Shown: in pieces, positions 21,889 through 29,958 of the stretch | Position numbering within the stretch: position 1 is the first letter of the stretch | Layout: each line of letters starts with the position of its first letter | Assembly (NCBI GenBank): GCA_009731375.1 | Contig: BJOX01000130.1 | Location: forward strand, 317,114-381,113 | Direction of reading: 5' to 3' | Length of the DNA: 64,000 nt | Source of the DNA: Paulinella micropora | Lineage: Eukaryota > Cercozoa > Imbricatea > Euglyphida | Made by a program: the position numbers and the translations under genes | Notes under the pieces: generated by a model | What the model saw: the letters and a program-made list of their open reading frames with translations, nothing else | What the model was told of the DNA's origin: nothing | The model's database searches: none

Positions 21889-22925
21889 TAGGTGCTGGAA
21901 AAAGTGTGTTTCTTGATAGAAGTGCTGTTGCTAATAATAAACTGGTTTTATATGATAGTGGAACACCTTCAACAACTGGATTTTATGGATTTGGTATTGC
22001 TAGTAATACATTAATTTATAATGTTAATGCTTCAACTGATAATCACATATTTTACTATAGTGCCACAAATGAATTATTTAGAATTGGTAATGCGGGAATT
22101 ACTGCTTCAAAGGCACTAACTGCAAATGCGGGAATTACATACACAGGAACACTAACATCGGCATCAGCATCAACTAATGGGGCAAAAATAGCAATTCAAG
22201 GACAAACAGACGGGACGAATGCGAGAGGAATATTTGTATGGGACATTGGAGATTCAAACTGGGGGATTTATATGAGCCAGTCTGGGCCGAGTAAAGCATT
22301 AAGTGGAGGAACAGCACCAGCAGGAGGAGTAGGCGGAGGATTAACTTCTTATGCTATTAGATTTAGAGTGAATAATTCTTCAACGAGTGGGTTCATATGG
22401 GAGAATAGTTCAAATACTGCTTTAATGTCTTTGAAAGCAAGCGATGGTCAGTTATGGGTATTGTCTAATCCAATTCAATATTCGGACAGGAGAAAAAAAG
22501 AAGATATAAAGGATTGCTTAGGCTTAGATTTTATTAATAAGTTAAATCCAGTTTGCTATCGTATGATTGATGACAAAAAGAAATGTAGGACTGGCTTAAT
22601 AGCACAGGAATTAGAAGAAATACTAACAGAAATGGATATGCTAGATTTTGGAGGATTTATAAAAGAAAAAATTATGGTTCCCTGTCCAAAGCAAAGAAAA
22701 GAATACGAATTGAAGGGTGTGAGCATTAAGCCAGAAGATGTCAAATGTATTGATAGTGGTGATGTCGGTTATGGCATAGGTTATTCCGAGTTTATCGCAC
22801 CATTAATTAAGGCCGTTCAACAATTGTCAGAGAAGGTGAATAATTTAGAAAAAGAAAATAAAACTTTACTTTATATATTACAAGACCAAACCAATTTAGT
22901 AGCAGAACCTTCTAATGCCACCTAG
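21873..22925 (+). CDS. fibre / spike protein, C-terminal part with S74-type chaperone domain
   Basis: Starts at ATG 21873, overlapping the end of the preceding frame. Residues 80-200 repeat the last module of the upstream frame (GITYTGTLTSASAST, GIFVWDIGDSNWGIY, FIWENSSNTALMSL). After residue 205 comes a Peptidase_S74-like intramolecular chaperone: YSDRRKKEDIKDCLGLDFI, GLIAQELEEIL, then a C-terminal coiled coil (LIKAVQQLSEKVNNLEKEN). In phage fibres this domain drives trimer folding and self-cleaves after assembly at a Ser near the start of the domain; SNPIQYSDRRKK contains candidate Ser residues. It overlaps the next gene by 11 bp. Confidence 0.85.
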   Translation: MDNLVVGAGKSVFLDRSAVANNKLVLYDSGTPSTTGFYGFGIASNTLIYNVNASTDNHIFYYSATNELFRIGNAGITASKALTANAGITYTGTLTSASASTNGAKIAIQGQTDGTNARGIFVWDIGDSNWGIYMSQSGPSKALSGGTAPAGGVGGGLTSYAIRFRVNNSSTSGFIWENSSNTALMSLKASDGQLWVLSNPIQYSDRRKKEDIKDCLGLDFINKLNPVCYRMIDDKKKCRTGLIAQELEEILTEMDMLDFGGFIKEKIMVPCPKQRKEYELKGVSIKPEDVKCIDSGDVGYGIGYSEFIAPLIKAVQQLSEKVNNLEKENKTLLYILQDQTNLVAEPSNAT

Positions 22926-23262
22926 ATTACACCCTCCACCTCCACTCATTGATATGGCAGATGGAGAACTAACACCAGAGTTGAAAAATCGTGTTTTGGA
23001 TATTTCGTTGACGAATGAGGAAAAAAAAGTAGAGCACGAATTGGAAGACAACTGGAATTGTTGTTGTATAAAAAACAGACCGACAGACAGCCGACTTATT
23101 AAATACTTATTTCAAATGGGTATCATTATCGCCATCATCACCCTTTGTATCGTGAGGTTGTCTGAAAAGAACTTACCGTGCGAGACAGCCAACACTTATG
23201 TGGGTATTTTGACCTTACTTATCGGTATCTGCCTTCCTAGCCCATCTAGCTCAAAGAAATGA
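22915..23262 (+). CDS. small membrane protein with two hydrophobic segments
   Basis: 115 residues. A Pro-rich start (MPPRLHPPPPLIDMADG), acidic helix, a CCC motif (NWNCCCIKNRP), and two hydrophobic segments (GIIIAIITLCIVRL and VGILTLLIGICL) ending in SPSSSKK. The first 11 bp overlap the fibre gene. The last 12 bp overlap tail-to-tail with the Cys-rich gene on the other strand. The same arrangement is kept in element 2 at 63866-64000, which argues that it is a real gene. Possibly a virion membrane or assembly protein. Confidence 0.75.
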   Translation: MPPRLHPPPPLIDMADGELTPELKNRVLDISLTNEEKKVEHELEDNWNCCCIKNRPTDSRLIKYLFQMGIIIAIITLCIVRLSEKNLPCETANTYVGILTLLIGICLPSPSSSKK

Positions 23263-23493
23263 ACACTCATACGAATAGATTTTATACCAAGAGCTATCAC
23301 CCGCACAGATTAGCGGAATAGCTTCATCAAAACTCACACACCAATCACTAAAAGGTTTATACACACATCCTTGTTTTATACACCACACACAACTTTCATT
23401 TTTTTTATCGCTGACCCGCGAATAGAAATCGCAAGCAGTCCGAGCAGAAATATTAATTAATAAAAAGTTTATAAGCAGTAATATAGAGGGCAT
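23251..23493 (-). CDS. secreted Cys-rich small protein
   Basis: 80 residues. An N-terminal signal-like hydrophobic stretch (MPSILLLINFLLINIS) is followed by a domain with eight cysteines (CDFYSRVS, CVWCIKQGCVYK, WCVSFDEAIPLIC, YECSFL). It is the only minus-strand gene in this block, overlapping the membrane protein by 12 bp and starting 5 bp from the divergent gene at 23499. The homologue in element 2 (63620-63877) conserves the Cys pattern and ending. Function unknown; an extracellular or lumenal disulphide-rich effector or envelope protein is possible. Confidence 0.7.
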   Translation of the reverse strand: MPSILLLINFLLINISARTACDFYSRVSDKKNESCVWCIKQGCVYKPFSDWCVSFDEAIPLICAGDSSWYKIYSYECSFL

Positions 23494-23498
23494 CGCAA

Positions 23499-23861
23499 AT
23501 GGCAGACTATAAATACCAAAAGATTATTTTTCTGAGTAATGATTTTGCTGGTGGTAGCAAGACATTTGACAAAACCATTAAATTGAACTTTACCCCAACT
23601 AGAATGAATGTTAAGTATATCCACTATATGAATGATATGACTGAAACGAAAACAAAAATTCTTCATATGGACCGCATTGGAATTATTGGCACATTCGCTG
23701 ATAGCAATGTCGCAAACATTTCCAATCTTAGCTACAACTTGGGGATTATTAATTGGACTGACGGTCAATACACATTTAGAGTGCTTAAAACAGACAATGG
23801 CAGTATTGAGACTGACCTGCTAGCTGGAAGAATTGTTATATGCTTAGAATTTTTGGCTTAA
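23499..23861 (+). CDS. conserved hypothetical virion-block protein
   Basis: 120 residues, starting MADYKYQKIIFLSNDF. A beta-rich sequence with NWTDGQYTFRVLKTDNG and a hydrophobic C-terminus (GRIVICLEFLA). It lies directly upstream of the packaging ATPase. The element 2 homologue (63262-63621) is intact and very similar, so it is under constraint. The predicted beta content would suit a minor capsid or cement protein, but I recognise no family. Confidence 0.75.
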   Translation: MADYKYQKIIFLSNDFAGGSKTFDKTIKLNFTPTRMNVKYIHYMNDMTETKTKILHMDRIGIIGTFADSNVANISNLSYNLGIINWTDGQYTFRVLKTDNGSIETDLLAGRIVICLEFLA

Positions 23862-23873
23862 TATAAATATATA

Positions 23874-24698
23874 GTGATGGAGAAAATCAATAACGTAAAG
23901 GTGAAACCAGTCAAGCAAAACGGAGATGGAGACAAGTTGGCAAAAGGATATAAGTTATTTGATGAACCGTATGCCAATATTTTTCTTCTCGCTCGCAAAA
24001 AGAGTGGCAAGACGACCGCATTGTTTGAAATCCTGAAACGAACAACAGACAAAAAGACCCGTATTGTTATCATTGCCAGCACGATACACAAAGACCACAT
24101 ATACAAAGAAATGGTTAAACACTTCAAGAAGAAAGGCAATCCGATGGCGATATACACATATTTGAAAACGGATGGACTGTCTGTCATAGATTACGAATTG
24201 GACAAGCTGAATAAACCCGATGAAGAGCAAGAAGGAGAGGTTGTGCTGGACGAGAAAGAAGAACCGAAGCCGAAGTTTTTATACTTTGGAAAAGAGGACG
24301 AAAAGAAGAAACAGGGACAAGCACCAGCAGAAAGACCGAGCAAATACATTACACCAGAAGTTGTGTTCGTGTTAGATGATTTAGGTAGTGGGTTGAGGGA
24401 TAAGTCCGTTAGCGACTTGTTGAAGAAAAACCGCCACTACAAATCAAAGGTGATTATGAGCTCGCAGTATCTTAATGACCTAAAACCTGAAGCGATTAAA
24501 CAATTAGACTACCTTCTTATTTTTCCAGGTCAGTCTCAGGATAAAATAGAACTTGTATATAAACATTTAGACCTCGGCTACGACCTTGAATACTTCATTG
24601 AAAAATATCACGAGGCAACAAAAGAACGATTTAACTTTTTGTATGTGGATGCGGTATCTGATGAATTACGAAAGAACTTCAATATTCGCTTAAAGTAA
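23874..24698 (+). CDS. FtsK/HerA-type genome-packaging ATPase (A32-like)
   Basis: 274 residues. Walker A is at about residues 40-48 (ARKKSGKTTALFEIL). Walker B is near residues 163-172 (VVFVLDDLGSGLRDK), followed by a sensor-like MSSQYLNDL segment. The packaging ATPase of Polintons and PLVs pumps DNA into capsids. It starts 12 bp after the previous gene and is followed by the basic protein and protease. Starts at 23874 and 23877 are both possible; the element 2 copy starts MLKINNVKVK. No lesion here. Confidence 0.92.
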   Translation: MMEKINNVKVKPVKQNGDGDKLAKGYKLFDEPYANIFLLARKKSGKTTALFEILKRTTDKKTRIVIIASTIHKDHIYKEMVKHFKKKGNPMAIYTYLKTDGLSVIDYELDKLNKPDEEQEGEVVLDEKEEPKPKFLYFGKEDEKKKQGQAPAERPSKYITPEVVFVLDDLGSGLRDKSVSDLLKKNRHYKSKVIMSSQYLNDLKPEAIKQLDYLLIFPGQSQDKIELVYKHLDLGYDLEYFIEKYHEATKERFNFLYVDAVSDELRKNFNIRLK

Positions 24699-24710
24699 TT
24701 TTAATATTAT

Positions 24711-24794
24711 TTATTTTTTTTCTATACAATATAGGAACCTTTTTTGAAAAAAAGCTTCACCAAAAACTTGGAGGTGCGGAGGCGAAGTCTCTGC
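24711..24794 (+). promoter_or_regulatory. upstream T-rich/AATATA element and repeated leader of the basic-protein gene
   Basis: TTTATTTTTTTTCTATACAA then TATAG is followed by AGGAACCTTTTTTGAAAAAA, GCTTCACCAAAAACTTGG, and a 25-bp block beginning GGAGGTGCGGAGGCGAAG that ends at the ATG. The T-rich plus AATATA element recurs before four other genes. The 25-bp block recurs inside the start of the next gene (25211-25235). Confidence 0.6.
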
Positions 24795-25103
24795 ATGCCA
24801 ACATCACCAGTGATTATTTCACAACCATCAGGATACAATATCAGCTACAATCCAAGCCCTGTAAGTATGCCACAANNNNNNNNNNTCAAAAAAGAAACAA
24901 ACAGGAGGGAAGGTCAACTGGAAAAAAGTCGGACAAGCGATATTGGATGCTAATAGGTTTATCAAGAAGAACCAATTGATTTCAAGGGGTGCTACCTTTC
25001 TTAGCGATGTCGGAGTGCCTTATGCTGACCGTGTAGCGAAAGCTGCAGCCAAACAAGGCNNNNNNNNNNGAAGCAACGAGGAGGAGCTGTTAAATTTCGT
25101 TAG
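24795..25103 (+). CDS. small basic protein (core/protein X-like?), with two nominal gaps
   Basis: Starts MPTSPVIISQPSGYNISYNP. It is cut by 10-N gaps at 24876 and 25060, between which the frame reads a basic Lys-rich segment (KVNWKKVGQAILDANRFIKK) and SRGATFLSDVGVPYADRV. After the second gap it ends KQRGGAVKFR and TAG at 25101. The element 2 homologue (61954-62261) shows the same order. Size, basic character and place between ATPase and protease resemble small core proteins of adeno-like viruses, but homology is not shown. Frame across the gaps depends on nominal lengths. Confidence 0.6.
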
Positions 25104-25170
25104 CGCACCCCCTACGTTGGGGTTCTGTATTACTGGCTATCGCCGTAGGAGATAAACTAAATCTTATATT

Positions 25171-25194
25171 AATTTTTTTTCTAACAATATACAT
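25171..25194 (+). promoter_or_regulatory. T-rich/AATATA upstream element
   Basis: AATTTTTTTTCTAACAATAT ending at the ATG of the protease gene. Same pattern (T7-8, CT, AT-rich, AATATA) as at 24711, 28270, 29886 and 31228. Confidence 0.55.
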
Positions 25195-27252
25195 ATGAAA
25201 AAATTAAGAAGAGGAGGTGCGGAGGCGAAGTCTCTGCGGAAACAAAGACCGCCGAGAATATACAGAACCAAAGATGGCAGACCTTATATCAAAGTGAAAG
25301 GCAAACGAGCATATCTCAACTTTGGCGAGAAAACGAATGACCTTTCAACACTTCAAATCGTTAAACTATTTCTGAAATATATGAAAGGGGACAATAAAAC
25401 GAAGAAAACACGAAAGACGAAGGAGAGAATAGTTAAGTCCGAATTCAATCGCCTTGAACACGAGAACCGCAACCAGATACAAAACAACCTGCTGAAAAAA
25501 TATGAACTAATACACGAGCAGGAAGAAAAGGAAAAGAAGTTAAGAGAACAGGCAGAAGATGAGAAGAAAAGAATGGAGAGGAAGGAGAATGCCGACATTA
25601 AAGAAAGACAAGAAGAATTAATAAGGGAGGCGAACAGAGAGCAAAAACTTATAGAGGATGTAAAATTTGAACAAGATAGAAAAAACAATTTGATGTTATT
25701 ACCGCCTTTCCAACCTCAATACATACAAGCACCACCACAAGCACCACCACAAGCACCACCACAAGCACCACAACTAGGACCACCACAAGCACCACAACTA
25801 GGACCACCACAAGCACCACCACAAGCACCACAATTAGGACCACCACAAGCACCACCACAAGCACCAGAAGAAAAGCAGATGCCATTGAAAACAAAAGAAG
25901 AGAAAAAGGCTGAAAAGGAATTAAAAGAAAAATACATTGAATTAATGAAGAAAGCGGGCTTTACAACTAAATTTATTAAAAGTTTGAGCAAAACAGAATT
26001 TATCAAACTTGGCACAGGAATAGAGAAAGCGATAGCCGATGCCCAATCAGCAGATGAGCAGAAAGAACTGGCTGAACAATACAAAAAAGAATTAGAACAA
26101 GAAAAAAAACTAGCGGAGGCCAAAGCGAAACACTTTGAAATTAAAGATAAAATATCATACATATCCGCAGGTTTAAGAAATGATTACAAGTATCCGAAAT
26201 TGGATATACCCAAAACTTTGGGCCCTGCTTTGGAAAAAGAAATGAAAGCTCGGGGCAAACCACCGCCAAAAAAAGTTAAAGGAAAACACACGACTGCGGG
26301 TATGGCACAAGTTATAGTAGATGAAGGTATTGATTTAGGAATAGACCAGAATGAAATGAGAAAGAAACTCGCTGATTATTTGGGAATAAACCAAGCTGGT
26401 GCTGGGGCGAAAACAATGGAGGAATTAATACACAAACTTTTAACGATAGCAAAAATTAAGAAATATTTGAAGAAGGGCAAATACAGAAAAAAAATGAAGA
26501 AGAAGGATTATGTAAGTAGCTTAGTATCTGAAATGAGAAGCGACCCAAACATTAAAAATCAAGTTTCAAATACTCTCGGTATTCAACCAACCGAGGAACA
26601 GCCAACAGAAGAGCATCCACCGCAACAACCACAGCCAACAGAAGAGCAACAACCAACACAACAACCACAGCCAACAGAAGAGCAACAACCAACACCAACA
26701 GAAGAGCAAACACCTCCAACAGAAGAGCAACAAAAACTACCAGCGAACTTAGCGGGTGAAGGTAGAGGGCTAATGACGGATGAAATAGACAACATTATGA
26801 AAAAGCACGAATGGTATATCGGCACGGTAGCCAGCGATGAAATAAACAAACTGAAACCAGAAAAAAGAAAGAAGTATGGTTTTATAATGAATTTAGATAA
26901 GTCTAGCCAACCAGGCTCACATTGGATTGCTGTTTGGATTGACACCATTAAAGATGACTCTATTGAAATCTATGACCCACTCGCACTGTATAAGCCGACC
27001 GAGCTATTTCTACACCAAATGAAACAGCTTATTGAAAAGAGTAAGCCGAACACATACCTGCTTATGAAGGTTAATCAAGTCAAAAACCAAAGCGACACGA
27101 GCACAACCTGCGGATGGCATAGTATTAGGTTTTTACTTGAACGAGCGAAAGGGAACCGCTTTAAATTTGCCAGCGGTTGGACAGACTTAAAAGAAAAAGA
27201 AGCGGATGAGTTGAAAACCCAGAACGGCTATGGCTTTGATACCTTTATTTAG
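25195..27252 (+). CDS. adenain-like cysteine protease with long N-terminal core/scaffold region
   Basis: 685 residues. Residues 1-60: basic domain (KQRPPRIYRTKDGRPYIKVK). Residues 75-175: charged coiled coil. Residues 180-225: APPQ repeats. Residues 230-460: helical charged region. Residues 465-520: QPTEEQ repeats. The C-terminus is a Ulp1/adenain-type protease with His576 (GSHWIAVWID), Asp594 (EIYDPLAL) and Cys639 (TTCGWHSIRFLLERA). In PLVs and adenoviruses such enzymes cleave virion precursors after short Gly-containing motifs; the fused N-terminal part might be a scaffold or core protein released by cleavage. The element 2 copy is broken. No lesion here. Confidence 0.85.
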   Translation: MKKLRRGGAEAKSLRKQRPPRIYRTKDGRPYIKVKGKRAYLNFGEKTNDLSTLQIVKLFLKYMKGDNKTKKTRKTKERIVKSEFNRLEHENRNQIQNNLLKKYELIHEQEEKEKKLREQAEDEKKRMERKENADIKERQEELIREANREQKLIEDVKFEQDRKNNLMLLPPFQPQYIQAPPQAPPQAPPQAPQLGPPQAPQLGPPQAPPQAPQLGPPQAPPQAPEEKQMPLKTKEEKKAEKELKEKYIELMKKAGFTTKFIKSLSKTEFIKLGTGIEKAIADAQSADEQKELAEQYKKELEQEKKLAEAKAKHFEIKDKISYISAGLRNDYKYPKLDIPKTLGPALEKEMKARGKPPPKKVKGKHTTAGMAQVIVDEGIDLGIDQNEMRKKLADYLGINQAGAGAKTMEELIHKLLTIAKIKKYLKKGKYRKKMKKKDYVSSLVSEMRSDPNIKNQVSNTLGIQPTEEQPTEEHPPQQPQPTEEQQPTQQPQPTEEQQPTPTEEQTPPTEEQQKLPANLAGEGRGLMTDEIDNIMKKHEWYIGTVASDEINKLKPEKRKKYGFIMNLDKSSQPGSHWIAVWIDTIKDDSIEIYDPLALYKPTELFLHQMKQLIEKSKPNTYLLMKVNQVKNQSDTSTTCGWHSIRFLLERAKGNRFKFASGWTDLKEKEADELKTQNGYGFDTFI

Positions 27253-27317
27253 CGCACCCCCTCCGTTGTGGCAGATAATTAAAAGAAAAATATATTTTCC
27301 TATATATACGCTTCGCA

Positions 27318-27363
27318 ATAGTTTTTTGAGATTGTAAGTGGTTTTTGAAAAAAAGCACTTACT
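27318..27363 (+). promoter_or_regulatory. hairpin leader before the penton gene
   Basis: GTTTTTTGAGATTGTAAGTG and following bases: GTAAGTG (27334-27340) pairs perfectly with CACTTAC (27356-27362), with a TTTTTGAAAAA core between. The ATG follows one base later. A near-identical copy is at 28217-28257. Confidence 0.65.
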
Positions 27364-28176
27364 ATGGAATATAGGGGAGGCAGAAGCTCTAACATTTACT
27401 ATGTCAATAGCAAAAATAGGATAAATGGCACAGACAGTGATTTCACTCACTCCATTGATATGAAATCGCTAGACAATCCTACCCATTGTAAAATACTTCA
27501 TATCTATGTGCCGAAGTCGTATTATTCTGTTTCTTCGCCATACAATACTTTTACACTTAGTGAAGATGGATTTGAGGCTCTAATTACGATACCCGAAGGA
27601 AACTACACGATGAATAACTTAAAGAATAAACTGGCCGAGGTGCTAACCGCAGATAGCCCCAATGACTACACATACACAATAACAAGCAACAACACAAACA
27701 CCGACCCAGAAGATGGTAAGCTATTATTTACAGTAGCGAATAACGGAGGAATTCAACCGCGGTTTATATTTGACACCGAAACTCGTATTCACGAAGTAAT
27801 GGGTTTTGACCGCGACTCAACATATTTCTTTGCCAACAATACCATTAGGTCCCCAAATGTCATAATCTTGACTGGCGAAAAAACATTATATTTACAGTCA
27901 GATTTAGTAGGCGAAGGCGATAATCACGTATTACAGGAAACATACACAGCGAATGAAATCCCGTTCGGCTCTGTTATCTACGACGGCTCGGGTAGTGAAT
28001 ACGGAAAACGGCTATCTACTAGTTCAAGCAATGTGTATCGTTTTTACTTGACTGACGAAAACGACCAACCAGTTAATCTCAACGGTTTGGGTATTGTAAT
28101 GACATTGTTGATTTATAGGGAAACGAATTACTTTAATTTATTTACATCATTTTTCAATTTGCTTAAATCTAGGTAG
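27364..28176 (+). CDS. candidate minor capsid (penton) protein
   Basis: 270 residues, beginning MEYRGGRSSNIYYVNSKN. It contains THCKILHIYVPKSYYSV, TFTLSEDGFEALITIPEGNY, QPRFIFDTETRIHEVMGFD and TLYLQSDLVGEGDNHVLQ. The pattern of beta-strands, size and position just upstream of the capsid gene match the single jelly-roll penton proteins of PLVs and virophages; this is a family judgement, not a search result. Element 2 holds a mutated copy (58850-59661). A 7-bp GC hairpin overlaps the stop. Confidence 0.75.
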   Translation: MEYRGGRSSNIYYVNSKNRINGTDSDFTHSIDMKSLDNPTHCKILHIYVPKSYYSVSSPYNTFTLSEDGFEALITIPEGNYTMNNLKNKLAEVLTADSPNDYTYTITSNNTNTDPEDGKLLFTVANNGGIQPRFIFDTETRIHEVMGFDRDSTYFFANNTIRSPNVIILTGEKTLYLQSDLVGEGDNHVLQETYTANEIPFGSVIYDGSGSEYGKRLSTSSSNVYRFYLTDENDQPVNLNGLGIVMTLLIYRETNYFNLFTSFFNLLKSR

Positions 28177-28195
28177 GGGCCTGCTCCCCCTACAA
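28174..28195 (+). terminator. GC-rich hairpin at the penton stop codon
   Basis: GTAGGGG and CCCCTAC surround a loop of about 7 bases directly at the TAG. In an AT-rich element such a stem stands out and could mark a transcript end or processing site. Confidence 0.4.
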
Positions 28196-28204
28196 CCCCG
28201 CACA

Positions 28205-28325
28205 TTAAAAATATAGGTTTTTGAGATCGTAAGTGGTTTTTGAAAAAAAGCACTTACAATTAATTAATTTATTTTTTTTCTCAGATTAATATATAGGAAC
28301 CTTTTGAAAAAAGCACTTACACAAA
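28205..28325 (+). promoter_or_regulatory. double leader before the capsid gene
   Basis: First a copy of the penton leader hairpin (GTAAGTG 28229-28235, CACTTAC 28251-28257). Then a T-rich/AATATA element (28270-28296) and AGGAACCTTTTGAAAAAAGC with CACTTACACAAAA up to the ATG. The highest concentration of repeated leader motifs in the element lies in front of the capsid gene, the one expected to be most expressed. Confidence 0.6.
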
Positions 28326-29851
28326 ATGCCCACACAGCACGGCGGAGAACTAGATTTTAGCAGGACTGACTACATCAGTGCTTCTTATCGCTTGAATAAG
28401 CTTACCCCTCGTGAGGCTTCTATTAATATCACTGTTTCTACCGCAGGAGGACAGGAAAGCAACTTTGACCTTATTAGTCGCCCTTTTAACTTGGCTCGCT
28501 CTGTTTTGAGTTTTAATTATGCCCCAGATGCGAAGGCGGCGAACTACAATAAATGCTTTATGGATTGCCTGGCCCCAATTAGGCAGATACAATTGATTAC
28601 GAGAGGTGGTGTTTATCTGTGCGACATTAACGAAGTCGGAAATATCACCAAGATGATTTGGAAACCCGAAACCTCCATTGACGATTTACTCGCTTTGGAA
28701 AACCACGACAATGGAAGTGGAGCTGGTTGTATGCTTCAAAAGTGTAATGCTACAACTACATTTCAACCCGCCAGTGATCTACAAGGTTGGCCGCCTTACA
28801 AACAGCCTTGACCGCTTCGGCAGTAGCAGGAAATGCGGCGGGACAAATTGATGCGGGAATTGATGTTGCTAAGGCTCAGGTTCAGGCCGCATTAAAGGCT
28901 TGGATGGCACAACCCACCACAAATGCCCGCCGACACGATGATGCCCTTATTGCGAATGAGACTGGCACGAGCAAGTTCGTTAATGTTGCTTTTAATGAGG
29001 CTAAGTATTTTTCAGCTGGAACTATTAACAATGCCAGCCCAAGTGTTAATGTTAAGATTAATCTTGGAATGCTTTACAATACTATTTTCGCTCTGGATAA
29101 AACTATTATGTTTCCAGAAATTTTGACTATGCGAATTGTTTGGCAACAGACACCCAAAATCTTTTATTGCAACAATGATGCTCTTTCTACAGGTGGAGGC
29201 ACTGTTGCGGTGGCGGATTCAAATGTTACTATTACTAATCTCAGCCTGTTCTTAGCTGTTGAAACTAACCCAGATGTCGTTCAATCAATTCAACAGAAGA
29301 TTATGAGCCCCGAAGGTATGAGCTTCAACATTGATTATTCTTATTTGTATAAAAATACCGTCGGAGTGGCTTCAACTTCTCAAAATGTTATCCTTAGATT
29401 TGACAGAGGCCACGGACGACGAATTAAGAAAATTTATCACTCTGTTTTCAATACAACCGAAAATAAGAACACTGCCTACGACAATAGCAACCTGCTCGGT
29501 TCTAAGGTCCAAACTTTTTATACTACACTAGACGGAGCACGACTTCAAGAATTCAATGTTGATTGTCAAACTGGAAAACTAGAAGACTATATGTATCTTA
29601 AACCGAAGTTGGAAGGCTCTTCTTTGATGAATAGCAATGTTTATCAATACAACTGGGTTTGGTGCGATAGCTTTGACAATACTCGCCCTCTGTGGAGCAA
29701 GGACCAAAATGAAATCAGCGGACTATCCCTAGACACCGAGCGACGATGGGAGTTTATTGCTACAACTGCGAATATTGCGTCCAATCATTACACATTTGTC
29801 GTAACTCAGCAAGAAGTAAATGTCAGGAACGGAACCATTACTAGGACTTAA
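28326..29851 (+). CDS. major capsid protein candidate, with a -1 frame change
   Basis: Frame 1 (28326-28811) starts MPTQHGGELDFSRTDYISAS and ends soon after MLQKCNATTTFQPASDL. Frame 2 opens after 28777 and runs to 29851, containing NARRHDDALIANETG, LAVETNPDVVQSIQQKI, GHGRRIKKIYHSVFN and SKDQNEISGLSLDTERRWEF. Together they make about 505 residues, the size of double jelly-roll capsid proteins, and sit in the expected block after ATPase, protease and penton. The break falls in a low-complexity Ala/Gln-rich loop. The element 2 copy has a break of the same sign at the same place. No classic slippery heptamer is present. Mutation, assembly error and recoding are all open. Confidence 0.82.
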
Positions 29852-29881
29852 ACCCCATCCGTTGAAGTAATATTTAAAAAT

Positions 29882-29958
29882 TTAGATTTATTTTTTTCAT
29901 ATAATATACAACCTACGAAGCTTACACAAAACATTTTTTTGAGATTGTAGCTCCTACT
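29882..29958 (+). promoter_or_regulatory. upstream element of the capsid-associated gene
   Basis: TTTATTTTTTTCATATAATA element followed by CTTACACAAAACATTTTTTT and GAGATTGTAG, partial matches to the leaders at 27318 and 28205. The capsid stop is followed by CCCCATCCGTTG, similar to stop-adjacent motifs of other genes. Confidence 0.5.

Noticed and set aside
24943-25155. C-terminal extension of the basic protein to 25155
   Set aside because: The frame matching the element 2 homologue ends KQRGGAVKFR at TAG 25101; the longer frame depends on the nominal 10-N gap length.
25649-25894. Minus-strand Val-rich open frame opposite the APPQ repeats
   Set aside because: Antisense shadow of a repeat-coding region in the protease gene.
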